Assembly (NCBI GenBank): GCA_948099385.1
Contig: CANUEZ040000024.1
Span: forward strand, 19,790,001 to 19,854,000
From: Fasciola hepatica
Lineage: Eukaryota; Platyhelminthes; Trematoda; Plagiorchiida; Fasciolidae
Direction: 5' to 3'
Length of the DNA stretch: 64,000 nucleotides
The stretch's first letter is position 1. Every line of letters starts with the position of its first letter. The position numbers were made by a program, and so were the translations under genes. Shown here one piece after another: positions 33,930 to 45,058 of this stretch. Below the pieces are notes generated by a model that did no database searches, was not told the DNA's origin, and worked only from the letters and a program-made list of their open reading frames with translations.

Positions 33930-36008
33930 GGTGTTTGCCCCACAATCCTTGGATTCTGAGAAGACTGCGCATTTCTTGACAGCCATTGTGGAGGATGCAT
34001 ATTCCGTCGAGAAGAATCAGGCGTTTCTGAGTTCTTCATTGTCATTGCTTTATGAATCTTCAAAGGCGTTGCTTCAGCAACATTTCCAGCCGGTGAATTT
34101 CAAAGCCACTTAGAGTGCAAAATTACACCCAATAATGCGAGAAACTGAACAGTAGATACTGAATTATGCAAATTCAAACACATAACATTGCGATTTCGGT
34201 GATCGACTCTAGGTGCATTTACTAGACAGAATAACTACTGGTGCCAAATGTCACAAGTTGCAACAAAGACTTCTCCTCCAAGAATGCACTTGCCAGGCCG
34301 CCAAAAATCTCAGCAGGCAATATCAATTCATATGTGACGCTACTGTTAAGGAGGCTCCAGTTTTGTTCAGCGCAAATAACTCGAAGTCCTCTTCTAGTCC
34401 ACCATCAAGACGAGTAAAGCACGTTCCTCTAGGAAATCGGCTTGGCTAAAAATCACACTCACAACCAGCTCAACCAAAATAAGCAGCGAAAAACTTGTGA
34501 TCCTTGCAGTCAGGAACATTTCCGACTAACTTGTAGGTTTTGTGACGCAAAGTGTCAACACAAGGGCAAGAAAATCCTAAAAATTTCGTACGTAGACGTA
34601 AAATGCATGCACTCCTGGGCGCCTATCCCAAGATTGTCATTTACATTTAGATTTCCAATCCGTTGCCTTATTCGTTGTTTGTACCGATAACCCTTTTCAC
34701 ACTACCGTTTCTTTTATCGGAAACCCCATTTTCTCGAAATTCCCTCAATACGGACACCGGAAATGCGGATTAGTTCATCCCTTAGAAGGTTTTTCGGAAG
34801 TTATTCCCCATATACAGCTACCTACCCACATCCATCTTAGTCAAAGGCATTACTGTCCAATCAGAACAAGTGCTTGGTTTGTGTAGATTGTTCCTTACTA
34901 ATAACAATCCAATACTTATAAGAGCCCTGTTCTTGTAAATGATTTAATGGTTTCCGTCATTGGTTTGAACTGCACAGGTCGGATGTGTGTCACTGGATTT
35001 TCTGTCTGACCCTCAACAATCCTGCATTCGTCATTCAATTGATGGTTGTTTTAACTTTCTGGTGGTATTAAGATAGACCCTTTGTATTTCGAGGCTACGG
35101 GCCCTCTTTTTTTTAAAAAAACGCGGCATTATTCCTCTCGAATTCAGTGGGCCCGTGAAAGAGATGTTAAGCAATTCGTTTTGCAAATGAGTACTGATAT
35201 CGGTGAGTCTTTCAGCATTGGACACCACGATTGTGACTCCCCAAAACGCGATGACAAAACCCCCAGAATCTGTGTCGGTTACTGTATTACTTTCGGCAAG
35301 TGGCTGAAACTGCCTAGTTGTGCCGTTCTCGAATCTGGGGATATTATACATGAACTTCGCGGTTCTAACAGTTTTTCCAAAATTGATCTGAAAGACACAT
35401 TTTTGGAGATCCCACTTTACAAGCAGTCCCGTGAACTATGCACCAAACATACTCCGCTTGCTTTGTACCAGAATAATTTTCTGTCTTTCCATCTTAGCCT
35501 TTCCTTGCTATTTTCCAAGGCATGATCAGTTCTATAATTCCTGACCTAGAGGGCGTTTGTGCTTGCCAAGATGACATTATTGCATTCGCACTCTTTAGAG
35601 ATGTCCACGATGAACGCCTGCGTTTACTGTTAATCAGATCCCCGAAAAGTAATGTAGCCATCGACCCCGGTAAGCTTGTTTTGTCCACTTCCAAACTTTG
35701 CTGTTTCGGGTTACCTGGTTAGTGTTCACGGCTTTTGCCCTGACTCCAACAGTTTTGTTCCGTTACCCAGTGTCAGCTCTCCCAGATCATTTGTTGAATT
35801 ACGTTCACCCATGGGTTCTCTTCAGTGATACTCTGGATTCATTCCCAGCTTCGCCACTTGAACTGCTCCTCTGTTTGATCTGCTCCTCCAAAAGACATTG
35901 AAGTGGACCTCAGCGCACGAGAAATGCTTACGCGGTCTGTTACAGTTTTGTCAACTGAAGTCATGCTCAGTATGCCTTCCCCTCACGCATCTTTGACTGT
36001 TATTGCGG
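33930..36008 (+). pseudogene. Element E: Gag, RT and start of RNase H
   Basis: Gag: a block at 34213-34449 (LLDRITTG...LQQRLL.EC, then ARQYxFICDA-like and EAPVLFSA.NSK) is followed at 34490-34570 by a knuckle-like C..C....H....C run (TCDPCSQEHFRLTC). No protease motif is clear between 34.6 and 35.05 kb. RT: 35082-35525 (PRICVGY, LRGSNSFSKIDLKDTFLEIPL, ELCT) and 35522-35720 (the catalytic box degraded to CQDDI, then HDERL). After 35.75 kb the frame drifts toward the connection and RNase H start (LLQKTLKWTS.HEKCL at about 35875-35920, then LTVIAG at 35990). It is cut at 36012 by CsRn1 copy 1. Stops throughout; inactive. Confidence 0.75.
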
Positions 36009-36012
36009 GCTG

Positions 36013-36322
36013 TGTAGCGGCTTCGCAGACACCAAATTCAATAAAATACAATTGCGAGCTTAGAGCTTAGGCGCGCTTTGTTTAAGTCCACCGGTGTGAA
36101 AATAAGAACACGTGAAAAAAGAATAAGAACCTTCGTCACACTACGTCAAAACGGCAAGGCGCGCTCCAGCTCATCAGCTCTGGTGATTAGCTAGATCAGC
36201 CTCCCTTCTCCTGTACTTCATACAGGGCAATCAATACAAGTACAAAAACCATCAATCGCTGTCGTTCTGCGTCTTTATTCGCTGGACGGGAATTGAGTCC
36301 ACAAGTCGTGCGTTCGACCAAA
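36013..36322 (+). repeat. 5' LTR, CsRn1 copy 1
   Basis: 310 bp, same as 40874-41183. AATAAA at 36042-36047 lies close to the LTR start. The target duplication GCTG precedes it. Confidence 0.95.
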
Positions 36323-36323
36323 T

Positions 36324-36338
36324 TGGTGAGCCCGTTCC
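36324..36338 (+). promoter_or_regulatory. tRNA primer-binding site, CsRn1 copy 1
   Basis: TGGTGAGCCCGTTCC begins one base after the LTR. Ten of the first eleven bases fit the 3' end of eukaryotic tRNA-Trp, the primer reported for the CsRn1 clade; the tRNA itself was not checked. Confidence 0.8.
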
Positions 36339-36482
36339 AAGTTATTATTAATTTTTATTTATTTATTATATCGTCCGTGCCCTTCAGCGTTCCTTTTGTT
36401 TTCGTTGTGCACATACGTATTGAGCCTTTTTTGGTGTTAATTTCGATCAGCCATCGTATATTTATTTTGCTGTCTATTTGAT

Positions 36483-37328
36483 ATGGATGACGCTAAGTTA
36501 ACTATGTCTGACCCTGCGGTGCCTGAAACGCTCTCTATTGCGCGCCCAGTGAAAGCGTTACCTTTCATTCCGGGTAATCCCTCTCTTTGGCTGACTCATC
36601 TGGAAGCACAGTTTGCTGCCTCCAGAATCACCTCCCAGCAACAGAAGTATGTGCATCTCACTGCCGAACTTCCTTTAAATATTCTTGAAGCTGTCGAGGA
36701 TATCATCTCCAACCCACCCACGGACAAGCCTTATGATATGCTTCGCCAGGCTATCTTAGATCGCACCGGGGTCTCCGACTCAAACCGTCTTCGTCAGCTG
36801 CTTAGTGGCATTTCCCTCGGTGACCAGAAGCCTTCACAGCTTCTGCGTCGTATGCGACAGCTGGCCAAGGGCATCCAAGTTGGTGACATGATGTTGCGAG
36901 AATTGTGGATGCAGCAGCTACCCCAACAAGCGCAATGTACTCTGGCCCTTCTCGTAGATGAAGTCTCACTAGACAGACTGGCTTTGGCGGCGGACCGCTT
37001 TATGGAAACCGCCTCCGCCCAAATTAGTCAGTGTGTTCGTTCGTCCACAACCACTACGGAGGCGACTCTCACAGATTTAGCTGCACAACTCAGTGCCCTT
37101 CGGGCGGACGTGACCGCTATTCAGTCTTCACGTTCGGCACGTCGTAGCCGCTCCCCAACTCGCACCCGTCGGCCTATTGCCGCTCGCAGTCCTCCTAGGC
37201 CATCCTCTCCCGATGCACACACTTGGACATGGTGTTGGTATCACCGCCAGTATCGTGCCAGCGCCAGGAAGTGTACACCCCCGTGCACGTTCCACGACAA
37301 CCAGGGAAACTCGTCGGCCAACGTGTAG
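36483..37328 (+). CDS. gag: Gag, CsRn1 copy 1 (281 aa)
   Basis: Capsid/nucleocapsid polyprotein that packages the element's RNA in cytoplasmic particles. It starts at the ATG 144 nt after the PBS. The N-terminal 190 residues are a capsid-like helical domain ([19 protein letters not shown] near residue 25; [12 protein letters not shown] near 120). A basic Arg/Ser-rich linker follows (about 215-240, [13 protein letters not shown]). Near the end is C251-x2-H254-x9-C264-x3-C268, the CHCC nucleocapsid motif typical of the CsRn1 clade in place of the usual CCHC knuckle. The stop at 37326 lies inside the pol frame; a G GGA AAC heptamer 16 nt before it is the probable frameshift site. Copy 2 differs at two residues. 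Confidence 0.95.
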   Translation: MDDAKLTMSDPAVPETLSIARPVKALPFIPGNPSLWLTHLEAQFAASRITSQQQKYVHLTAELPLNILEAVEDIISNPPTDKPYDMLRQAILDRTGVSDSNRLRQLLSGISLGDQKPSQLLRRMRQLAKGIQVGDMMLRELWMQQLPQQAQCTLALLVDEVSLDRLALAADRFMETASAQISQCVRSSTTTTEATLTDLAAQLSALRADVTAIQSSRSARRSRSPTRTRRPIAARSPPRPSSPDAHTWTWCWYHRQYRASARKCTPPCTFHDNQGNSSANV

Positions 37329-40300
37329 GTACGGCAGCGCTCGTTGGCCTCCCTACACCCTGCCGTCTTCTATTTATCAAGGACCTCATCTCCCACCGTC
37401 AGTTTTTGATTGACACTGGCGCACAGATCAGTGTCGTTCCCCCTAACCCTTCTGATCGTCAGCACCGGCAAACTTTAGAGCTTCAGGCCGCCAATGGGTC
37501 TCGTATATCCACTTTTGGTACTAGGCGTCTCAAGTTAGATCTGGGGTTGCGTCGTTTTTTTCAGTGGACTTTTGTCATTGCTGACGTTTCCCAGCCCATC
37601 TTAGGAGTTGATTTTCTGCATCATTTCAACCTTTCGTTACATCCCGCTTCTCGTAAGTTAACCGACCCTGTGACTCATCGTGCTGTTGTTGGATCTGTCT
37701 GCTTGGTCAACGTTGTTCGACCGTCCGTAGCTCCTATCGCCAACGATACCTTCGCCAAAATTTTAGCTGAGTTTCCGTCTCTAACCGGACCGGCAAACCA
37801 CTTACCCATGGTGCGCTCGGCTGTTGTACATCACATCAGTACCGCTGGACCTCCTGTTTTTGCCCGTCCGCGTCGCCTAGCCCCAGACAAACTGGCCGTC
37901 GCTCGTCTTGAATTCCAGAAAATGCTAGACCTAGGCATCATCCGTCCTTCGAACAGCCCGTGGGCCTCTCCATTGCACATGGTGCCGAAGAGAACTTCGG
38001 GCGACTGGCGTCCGTGTGGTGACTATCGTCGCCTCAATCAGGTCACAACGCCAGATCGATACCCTGTGCCTCACATTCATGATATCACGTCTGCTCTGGC
38101 TGGATCCACCATCTTCAGCAAAATCGACCTGGTCCGGGCTTATCATCAAATTCCGGTCGCCGACGAGGACGTTGCAAAAACCGCCGTTACCACTCCGTTT
38201 GGTCTATTTGAGTTTCTCCGTATGCCATTTGGCTTGCGCAACGCGTCCCAAACGTTCCAGCGGTTTATTGACGGTGTTACCCGCGGACTGCCCTTCGTTC
38301 ACGCTTACATCGATGATATTCTTGTCGCTAGCCCCAGCGTTGACGAACATCAGCTTCATCTTCGACAGCTCTTTCAGCGGTTAACAGAGCACGGTGTTAC
38401 CATCAATGCCGCCAAGACTGAATTAGGGAAGCCGTCATTGCTCTTCCTCGGCCACATCATCGACGCCAACGGCATTCGTCCGGCTGAAACAAAGGTCAGT
38501 GATATTGCTGAATTTCCACTTCCACAGTCCTTCAAACAGCTTAAACGTTTTAACGGCTTTGTCAATTATTACCGCCGGTTCATCCCACACTGCGCCACCC
38601 TGATGCAACCGCTCACTGATCTTTTGCGGGGCAAACAACGAACCCTCATCTGGACCGATCAAGCCCAGGAGGCCTTTTCTCAGCTCAAACAGGCCTTGTC
38701 GTCTGCGGTTCTTCTCCGTCATCCGGATCCCCATGCTCCCGTCAGTATCGCTGTTGATGCTTCCGATGTCGCACTTGGCTGCGTTCTCCAGCAGGCCGTG
38801 GACGGCGCCTGGGAGCCTCTGGCTTTTCACTCACGCCGCCTGTCTTCCGCAGAATCCAAATACAGTGCGTTTGGTCGTGAGTTACTTGCCGTCTACACCG
38901 CCATACGTCACTTTCGCCACGCTCTGGAAGGACGGGAATTCATCATTTTCACAGATCACAAGCCACTACTGTATGCTTTCCGCAACGCGTCTGATCGTCA
39001 TTCTCCACGAGAAATTCGCCAGCTGGATTTCATATCGCAATTTTCTACCGACATTCGTCATATCTCCGGGTCAGCTAATGTGGCTGCAGATACTCTTTCC
39101 AGGATCCACAGTCTCGGGTCACCCGCTGCTCTCGGTATCAATCTCGAGGACCTGGCACAAAGCCAGCAGGATCCTGAGTTTCAACAAACCATTCGCGATA
39201 CAAGTCTCCGAGTGCGGGCTTTGCCTCTTCCGTCATCTGCTGGCACTATCCTCTGCGACACCACCTTGGATCACCCAAGGCCAATCGTACCACTTTCACA
39301 TCGCCGTCCAATTTTCGATGTGTTGCACGGTCTATCCCATCCGGGTATCAAGGCCACATGCAAACTAGTCCGTGCCCGATTTGTTTGGCCAAACATGGAT
39401 CGCGACGTTCGTCAATGGGCACGTAACTGCATTGCTTGTCAGCGAGCCAAAATACAGCGACATACCACCAGTCCAGTCGGAAATTTTGAGACTCCAGACG
39501 CCCGTTTCGCTCACGTGCACGTCGACATTGTGGGACCTTTGCCACCATCCCGAGGTATGATCTATCTACTCACTTGTATTGATCGTTTCACTCGTTGGCC
39601 CGAGGCCATACCCATTCCGGATGTATCCAGTGAAACTGTCGCCCGTGCGTTCATGGAACACTGGATTTCCCGCTTTGGTTGTCCTACCACAGTAACCACC
39701 GATCGAGGAGCTCAGTTTGAATCTGCCACTTTCGACAATCTCCTCCAACTGACTGGCACTAAGCGTATTCGCACCACAGCTTATCATCCCCAGGCAAATG
39801 GCTTGGTCGAACGTTTTCACCGGCACCTCAAAACTTCGCTCAGTGCTCACAACAATCCTCAGTGGACGGACGTCTTACCACTGGTTTTATTGGGCATTCG
39901 CAATACGTTGCGCAGCGACACTCCCTGCACACCTGCGTCCATGACATTCGGCACCACCGCTCGTCTCCCTGGTGAATTTGTCGCACCCAAGGTGAGCGCA
40001 CCTTTCCCCAACCTTGGAGACTACACTCAACGTCTCATGATCTACATGCGTCAGAAGATTGGTATTCCTGTCCGTTCGACAGATCGGCCGTCGTTTATTC
40101 CCAGTCACCTACATACGTGCACGCACGTTTTTCTGCGTACGCCGAGCCGCCGCCCGTTGACTCCAGCTTATTCTGGCCCGCACAAAGTCATTCGGCGTTT
40201 AGAAAAAACGTTCATCATCGATCTCAATGGTCGGCAAGAAACCGTCAGCATCGACCGCCTTAAGCCAGCGTTCGTCGACTCGGAAACCCAGCCTACGCCG

Positions 40301-40459
40301 TTGCCCGTCGATGGTAAAAACACAGACGTTTGCCCGACCCCAACAACATCTAGCTCCAGCACGCGTGAGTCACAGGTCGACCCCCCATCACGTTCCACCA
40401 GGTCTGGTAGGCATGTTCGTTTCCCTGCACGATTCGTTGACTTTATTGTTCTTACATAG
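37199..40459 (+). CDS. pol: Pol, CsRn1 copy 1: protease-RT-RNase H-integrase
   Basis: The frame opens after a TAG at 37196-37198, in the -1 frame of gag with 130 nt overlap, and has no early ATG, so it should be made as Gag-Pol. Counting from 37223: protease active site DTGA at about 64-67; RT with FSKID (298-302) and catalytic YIDD (362-365); RNase H with VDASD (511-515), GREL (551-554), TDHK (577-580) and AAD (621-623). The integrase zinc finger is H702, H706, C736, C739, and its catalytic triad D768, D827, E863 shows the D,D(35)E spacing. A GPHK...SIDRLKPA C-terminal block and a Ser/Thr/Pro tail ending in PARFVDF complete it. All catalytic residues are present. No env follows. Confidence 0.96.
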   Translation, partial: AILSRCTHLDMVLVSPPVSCQRQEVYTPVHVPRQPGKLVGQRVGTAALVGLPTPCRLLFIKDLISHRQFLIDTGAQISVVPPNPSDRQHRQTLELQAANGSRISTFGTRRLKLDLGLRRFFQWTFVIADVSQPILGVDFLHHFNLSLHPASRKLTDPVTHRAVVGSVCLVNVVRPSVAPIANDTFAKILAEFPSLTGPANHLPMVRSAVVHHISTAGPPVFARPRRLAPDKLAVARLEFQKMLDLGIIRPSNSPWASPLHMVPKRTSGDWRPCGDYRRLNQVTTPDRYPVPHIHDITSALAGSTIFSKIDLVRAYHQIPVADEDVAKTAVTTPFGLFEFLRMPFGLRNASQTFQRFIDGVTRGLPFVHAYIDDILVASPSVDEHQLHLRQLFQRLTEHGVTINAAKTELGKPSLLFLGHIIDANGIRPAETKVSDIAEFPLPQSFKQLKRFNGFVNYYRRFIPHCATLMQPLTDLLRGKQRTLIWTDQAQEAFSQLKQALSSAVLLRHPDPHAPVSIAVDASDVALGCVLQQAVDGAWEPLAFHSRRLSSAESKYSAFGRELLAVYTAIRHFRHALEGREFIIFTDHKPLLYAFRNASDRHSPREIRQLDFISQFSTDIRHISGSANVAADTLSRIHSLGSPAALGINLEDLAQSQQDPEFQQTIRDTSLRVRALPLPSSAGTILCDTTLDHPRPIVPLSHRRPIFDVLHGLSHPGIKATCKLVRARFVWPNMDRDVRQWARNCIACQRAKIQRHTTSPVGNFETPDARFAHVHVDIVGPLPPSRGMIYLLTCIDRFTRWPEAIPIPDVSSETVARAFMEHWISRFGCPTTVTTDRGAQFESATFDNLLQLTGTKRIRTTAYHPQANGLVERFHRHLKTSLSAHNNPQWTDVLPLVLLGIRNTLRSDTPCTPASMTFGTTARLPGEFVAPKVSAPFPNLGDYTQRLMIYMRQKIGIPVRSTDRPSFIPSHLHTCTHVFLRTPSRRPLTPAYSGPHKVIRRLEKTFIIDLNGRQETVSIDRLKPAFVDSETQPTPLPVDGKNTDVCPTPTTSSSSTRESQVDPPSRSTRSGRHVRFPARFVDFIVLT
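37304..37364 (+). promoter_or_regulatory. Probable -1 ribosomal frameshift signal, copy 1
   Basis: The heptamer G GGA AAC (37304-37310) lies in the gag reading frame as X XXY YYZ. Five bases later GGCCAACG (37316-37323) can pair perfectly with CGTTGGCC (37342-37349), leaving an 18-base loop. Loop bases can pair downstream in two alternative ways: TGTAGG (37324-37329) with CCTACA (37352-37357), or GGCAG (37333-37337) with CTGCC (37360-37364). Either makes a pseudoknot. A -1 slip at the heptamer leads directly into the open pol frame. Confidence 0.85.
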
Positions 40460-40873
40460 ATTTCCCCTTTTGATTGCATACTGTATCCAGTTTTTCTTAT
40501 CTCTTCTAGGGTCAGTCGTTGTTTACCTAGGAAGGATCTGGCACACCACTAACAATGGACATGTGTCACTATATGAACATTACCATTTTTTGTTGTTGTT
40601 GTTGTTGCCTACGTGCCTTGTACATGGTTTGGCACGTCCCTGTCCCCACTTAAGGTTTCTAGATAGAGAGCACGGGGAGAGGATACCCCACCAGTTCACG
40701 CGTGAGTAACCTTCTCTGCGGCTATATATGGCCCAGAGGTCCTTAGATCACCTTAGAGGTGCTGAGCACAAACCTTTTCCAGCTGGAACTATTCAGCTGG
40801 TTTTTGGCTCAACTCACGACGCTCTCTTAGGTCGAAGTTCTCCTACTCGGTCGTCCTTCTGGAGGGGGACTGA
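40460..40873 (+). other. 3' non-coding region and purine tract, copy 1
   Basis: 414 bp between the pol stop and the 3' LTR. It includes a short (TTG) run at 40590-40607 and ends with GGAGGGGGA (40861-40869), the likely polypurine tract, four bases before the LTR. No open frame or env motif is present. Confidence 0.75.
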
Positions 40874-41183
40874 TGTAGCGGCTTCGCAGACACCAAATTC
40901 AATAAAATACAATTGCGAGCTTAGAGCTTAGGCGCGCTTTGTTTAAGTCCACCGGTGTGAAAATAAGAACACGTGAAAAAAGAATAAGAACCTTCGTCAC
41001 ACTACGTCAAAACGGCAAGGCGCGCTCCAGCTCATCAGCTCTGGTGATTAGCTAGATCAGCCTCCCTTCTCCTGTACTTCATACAGGGCAATCAATACAA
41101 GTACAAAAACCATCAATCGCTGTCGTTCTGCGTCTTTATTCGCTGGACGGGAATTGAGTCCACAAGTCGTGCGTTCGACCAAA
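40874..41183 (+). repeat. 3' LTR, CsRn1 copy 1
   Basis: 310 bp, no difference seen from the 5' LTR. It is followed by GCTG (41184-41187), the second copy of the target duplication. Confidence 0.95.
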
Positions 41184-41187
41184 GCTG

Positions 41188-41252
41188 TTCTCCAACTGGT
41201 ATCGATGCCGTGCTAGTAAAAAGAGGGTCATCCAGCTTTGTGTTTTTGTCGC
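41188..41252 (+). pseudogene. Element E RNase H fragment between two insertions
   Basis: Only 65 bp of element E survive between CsRn1 copy 1 and element D. The frame reads on from the part left of 36013 once one GCTG is removed (SPTGIDAVL, the usual DAS..G.GAVL region of Gypsy RNase H). It continues at 50842 after removal of element D. Confidence 0.8.
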
Positions 41253-41477
41253 TATAGTGATCCGCCGAGCACACCCCGTCTAGCACTTTTTTGACTGTAC
41301 CTTCCGTGCACGCGGCGAACACGAACGCTACTTCCGACACACTTCTTAGGCACAGGATAGTGTGCGGTCTCTGTACTCAAGCCCTGTGAGAATACACGTG
41401 GATGGAATCCCACGATCTTTTCTCGTTGACTTTCTCGACGAACGCGATCGTAGGAGCTGAGGGAGTACTGCCCAATA
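41253..41477 (+). repeat. 5' LTR of element D (right end approximate)
   Basis: It starts TATAGTGAT, probably from TGTAGTG as in element A, and aligns with 50688-50837. It contains about 80 bp (around 41335-41420) that the 3' LTR lacks, but the reversed copy at 58622-58800 has most of it, so the 3' LTR suffered a deletion. A decayed PBS (GAAGGGAGCGCGTTCC) follows near 41480. Confidence 0.7.
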
Positions 41478-41810
41478 AGAAGGGAGCGCGTTCCATTGAT
41501 AGTTTTTGATTGATTCCACCCGGGTGACCTATCTAGGTCACTTTTGCGGTGGATTATCCTTCTCATGGTCGGCCATATTTTCAACATAACATAAGTTAGA
41601 TTTTTTTGTCGCGTTTTCGTATCCCTACTGGATATTTTCAAATATGTTCATTATTTTGGAAGGCACAATCATTTCATCCCTTTTTTGATCTTCATTATTA
41701 CACTAGCCGGTTCTCATTCCCGTCAATTCCCAGATTTTGTAAACCAAACGTAACCAACAAATGTTTGGAATCACAAACTAGTTCATTTCCATAGCACGCC
41801 TGATCACAAT

Positions 41811-42650
41811 GAACAGAGAGTCTAGGCCCGAGTATGAACCGGAGTGCATGCAGCGCACATGAAAATACCGGACTTCACACCGGAAGATCCGGAGGTTTCT
41901 ATCCTTATCCTCGAGTCTCGTTTCCACGATTCTCGCATATCCTAGTTATCAGTCCAAATATAATAAACTGCTCTCAGCGATCCCAGCTAGTATGATCCCA
42001 CAAATCCGGGATATCGTTATGAACCCTCCGAATCACAACTCGTACGACACATTCCGGGAAGCTCTGACTAAGCGTGTGGCAGCATTCGGAGAGAAACTTA
42101 TCCACCACGTTCTCTCCGACATCCAATTTGGACATATGACACCCTCGCCGTTGTTACGGAAAAAGCGTTCATCAATAGGTACGACGTCCATGGACGATGC
42201 AGTAGTGCGTCAACTATAGATGCAACGACTTCCACCGTCTGCCCAAAGCATAATAGCCGTTTTAGCACAAATTGACAGTTTAGATAAATGCACAGAGGCT
42301 GCAGACAAAGTCCTCGAGAATGCAAATACATTTGCCTCACAATCCCACGCGTTCAGAACCGCGGCCGTTGCTCCGCTTGATGCTGCCGTAAACACTACAT
42401 TGAAAACCACTCACCACAACGCACCCGGTAGCAATTGTGACATGCAAACGTTATGTCAGGAGGTTCGTGTTTTGATGCAGGTGGTTGAACAACAAGAGCG
42501 CACTCTCAACAGCCTTCGCGAACAAAGCACAATCAGCCGTCATTTCACGACTTGCTCCCCTAAGCCAAATTACCAATCCGGCAAGTGTCGCTTCCACCAC
42601 CGTTTCGGACCTCAAGCTCGCTAACGCGAAAAGCCCTGTGGTTTCCACTC
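41811..42650 (+). pseudogene. Element D Gag, broken
   Basis: It aligns with CsRn1 Gag from DFTPEDPE at about 41870, through IPQIRDIVMNPP...YDTFREAL (41998-42070) and PSPLLRK (42143-42163), to QRLPPSAQSIIAVLAQIDSLDKCTEAADKV after an in-frame TAG at 42217. Near the end CRFHHRFGPQAR corresponds to the first half of the CHCC motif, followed by a stop at 42622. At least one frameshift lies before 41990. The region between the 5' LTR and 41.81 kb (41478-41810) is non-coding leader without further features. Confidence 0.8.
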
Positions 42651-42689
42651 CAACCAGGTGATGGCAACAGGCTCTACCAGCTCCTCTGT

Positions 42690-45058
42690 ACCTAGTTGCC
42701 TCATTTATGTGAAGGATAAGACTACCGGTATGCGTTTCCTAATCGATACGGGAGCGTAGGTGAGTATAATACCGGTTTTACAACGGTCTACTGTCTCTCC
42801 TACAACCCTGACACTGCAAGCGGCCAACGGCACTTCAACCCCAACATATGGCAGTCGATTTCTCACCCTAAACCCTGGCCTGCATCGTCCTTTCCCGTGG
42901 GTTTTCATCGTCACCCAAGTGCGCCAGGCTTTTCTAACGCCAAATATTTATGAATTCATGGTCTAGTAGTCGATCTCGGTGAGCAATAACTAGTAGATCG
43001 AGTCACATCAAATTTCGTTGTTGGTTCCCTGACTCAAGCTCAATCACCAGAAATCCCCACGCCAATTCTCACGTCCAAACCAGAATTCGGTAAATTATTC
43101 AGGGAGTACCCCAATCTTGTCCGCCGAAACAACAGTCTGCCTCCAATCACCACTGACATGGCCCATCACATCGTCACAGAAGGGTCCCCGGTCTATGCTC
43201 GACCCCGCAGGTTGGCTCCAGACAAGCTCCGTGTAGCGCGCTTCGAGTTCCAGCACATGCTCAACTTGGGCATCACTCCTACACATGATCCCGAAGATGT
43301 CACTTGACGACTGGAGAACGTGCGGAGATGAACGCTCACTCAACCGAGTGACTATTTCCGACCGATATCCTACTCCGCACATCACGGACCTCACAGCTGG
43401 CTTAGCGGGTAAGGTAATTTTCAGTCGGATAGATTTAGCGCGGGCGTATAACCAAATACCAGTAGTGGAGGCAGATATCCTAAAAACAGCCGTCATGACT
43501 CCTTTCGGTCTTTTCGAGTTTCTACGAAGGCTTTTTGGACTTAGCAGTGCCGCGCAAACTTTTCAGCGTTTCTTTGACAGGTATGCAGTGGTTTAGATTT
43601 TGCGTTCGCTTATCTTGACGACGTTCTGATTAGCAGCTCGTCGAAGACAAAACATCTAGCACATTTACGCAGCCTTTGCAACCGCCTGTCTCAACACGGG
43701 GTCACGGTCGAAGCGAAAAAGTGTGTAATAGGCGTCGATGCCATCAAATTCCTAGGCCACAAGGTTACTTCCTCAGGGATCATACCATTGAAGAACAGGG
43801 TCAGGCAATCCTAGACTACCCAGAACCTGCGTCATTCAAGCAACTATGGCGTTTTGTCAGGTTATTCAACTTCCACTGACGTTTCATTCTACAATGTGCT
43901 CAGCTAGTGCAGCCGCTCACAGATCCGGTAAAAGGCAAATCGAAACAGCCGGTTTTCGCAGAAACCGAACGGGATGCATTCTCTATGCTGAAGCAGGCTG
44001 TCAGCAACATAGCCTCGCTATCACACCTGAAACCAACTTCCCCAATTGCGTTAGTCACCGACGTACTAGACAAAGCCGTGAGCGCAGTACTGCAAAAATG
44101 CTTATCCGACACTTGGCAAACACATTGTATTTTTTCCGAAAAGCTGCAACCGGCTGAATCCAAGTATAGGACCTGTGGCCGCGAAATCCTCGCTACCTAC
44201 TCAGGCATCCGTCACTTTAGACACATCTTGGAGGGACGCAAATTCACAGTCTACACTGACCATAAACCGACCATCTACGCCCTGCTCTCCACAACGGACA
44301 AATACTCTCCCAGAGAGTCTAGACATTTGGATTACATCACTCAGTACACGAGTGATGCACTTCATATCTCATGTGTCGATAACCCTGTCGCAGACGCGTT
44401 ATCTCGCATTCACAACCTGGAACTCAGCACCCCCGTCTCGATAAACCTCGAAGCCATCGCGTCTGCTCAAGCAGACGATCCCGAGGTAAAACAGCTTGAT
44501 GGCACTTTGTTGCTGCGGCTCCAGTCGGTTCCCATTCCTTCAGCCGAAGGTGACACACTGTGTGACATGTCCAAAGGCCAGTAGTGTCGTCAGCTTTTAG
44601 ACGACTGGTTTTCGAAACCCTACACGGTTTATCCCACCCCGGTGTAAAGGCTTCTACTAAACTTGTCGGTGACCGTTATGTTTGGCACAACATGAACCGT
44701 GATGTCACTGCATGGGCCCGTACCTGCATCCAATGTCAACGGTCAAAAGTGTATAGGCACACAAATAGCCTATTATCAAAATTTCCAGCTGTCGACTTAC
44801 TTTCCCAACACGTGCATGTTGACCTGGTAGGGCCGTTTCCTCCTTCAAAGGGTAGCATATATTTTGTTACTTGTGTAGGTCGTTTCACCAGATGGCCGTT
44901 AGCTGTATCCTTCCAGAGTGCAGCCGGTGTGATAGTCTTGCAACCCTTCTTAGAACACCGGGTAACAATATTTGGTTGTCCAGTTGTGGTTACCACAGAC
45001 CGCGGCTAGCATTTGAGAGATCCTACAGTAATCTTTTACGACCTTTAGGCACCCGTGG
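42690..45058 (+). pseudogene. Element D Pol, first part
   Basis: Protease: FLIDTGA at about 42740 is directly followed by TAG. The RT linker and fingers run from about 43080 ([22 protein letters not shown]), and the palm (FSRIDLARAYNQIPV) and FGLFEFLR are at 43285-43596. The catalytic box region is frame-shifted near 43610 (LDDVL). RNase H at 43907-44450 has ALVTDVLDKAV, GREILATYSGIRHFRH, YTDHKPT and VADALSRIH; the first Asp lies in TDVLD in place of VDASD. The integrase zinc finger and core at 44580-45050 have HGLSHPGVK, CIQCQRSK, VHVDLVGPF and TTDRG, then an in-frame stop. It ends at the insertion site near 45053-45058. Confidence 0.85.

Larger units (their letters stand above)
36013..41183 (+). 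mobile_element. CsRn1-type Gypsy element, intact copy 1
   Basis: A 5,171-bp complete LTR retrotransposon. The two 310-bp LTRs look identical (TGTAGCGG...CGACCAAA). The target duplication GCTG lies at 36009-36012 and 41184-41187. PBS, gag, pol, 3' region and purine tract are all present, and neither frame is broken. It sits in the RNase H region of the older element E. It is nearly identical to copy 2 in the opposite orientation 10.3 kb further on. The features match what is known of the CsRn1 clade: CHCC Gag motif, TGGTGA PBS, 4-bp duplications and no env. It is probably recent and possibly still competent. Confidence 0.96.

Noticed and set aside
36293..36481. 62-codon open frame spanning the LTR end and leader of CsRn1 copy 1 (mirrored at 56218-56406)
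   Set aside because: It overlaps the LTR-PBS junction, has no ATG of its own and shows only a hydrophobic low-information sequence. The duplication between copies reflects the element, not coding constraint.
38733..39368. 211-codon frame on the plus strand inside pol (and reversed in copy 2)
   Set aside because: It is a shadow of the intact pol frame, conserved only because the two copies are nearly identical. It has no motif.
40590..40607. (TTG)n run as a microsatellite feature
   Set aside because: Only about six units, and it is part of the CsRn1 3' non-coding region in both copies, so it is not an independent repeat locus.
40460..40873. Envelope gene downstream of pol, which would make the element a retrovirus-like form
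   Set aside because: Only 414 bp lie between pol and the 3' LTR in the intact copies, with no signal peptide, transmembrane segment or long frame.
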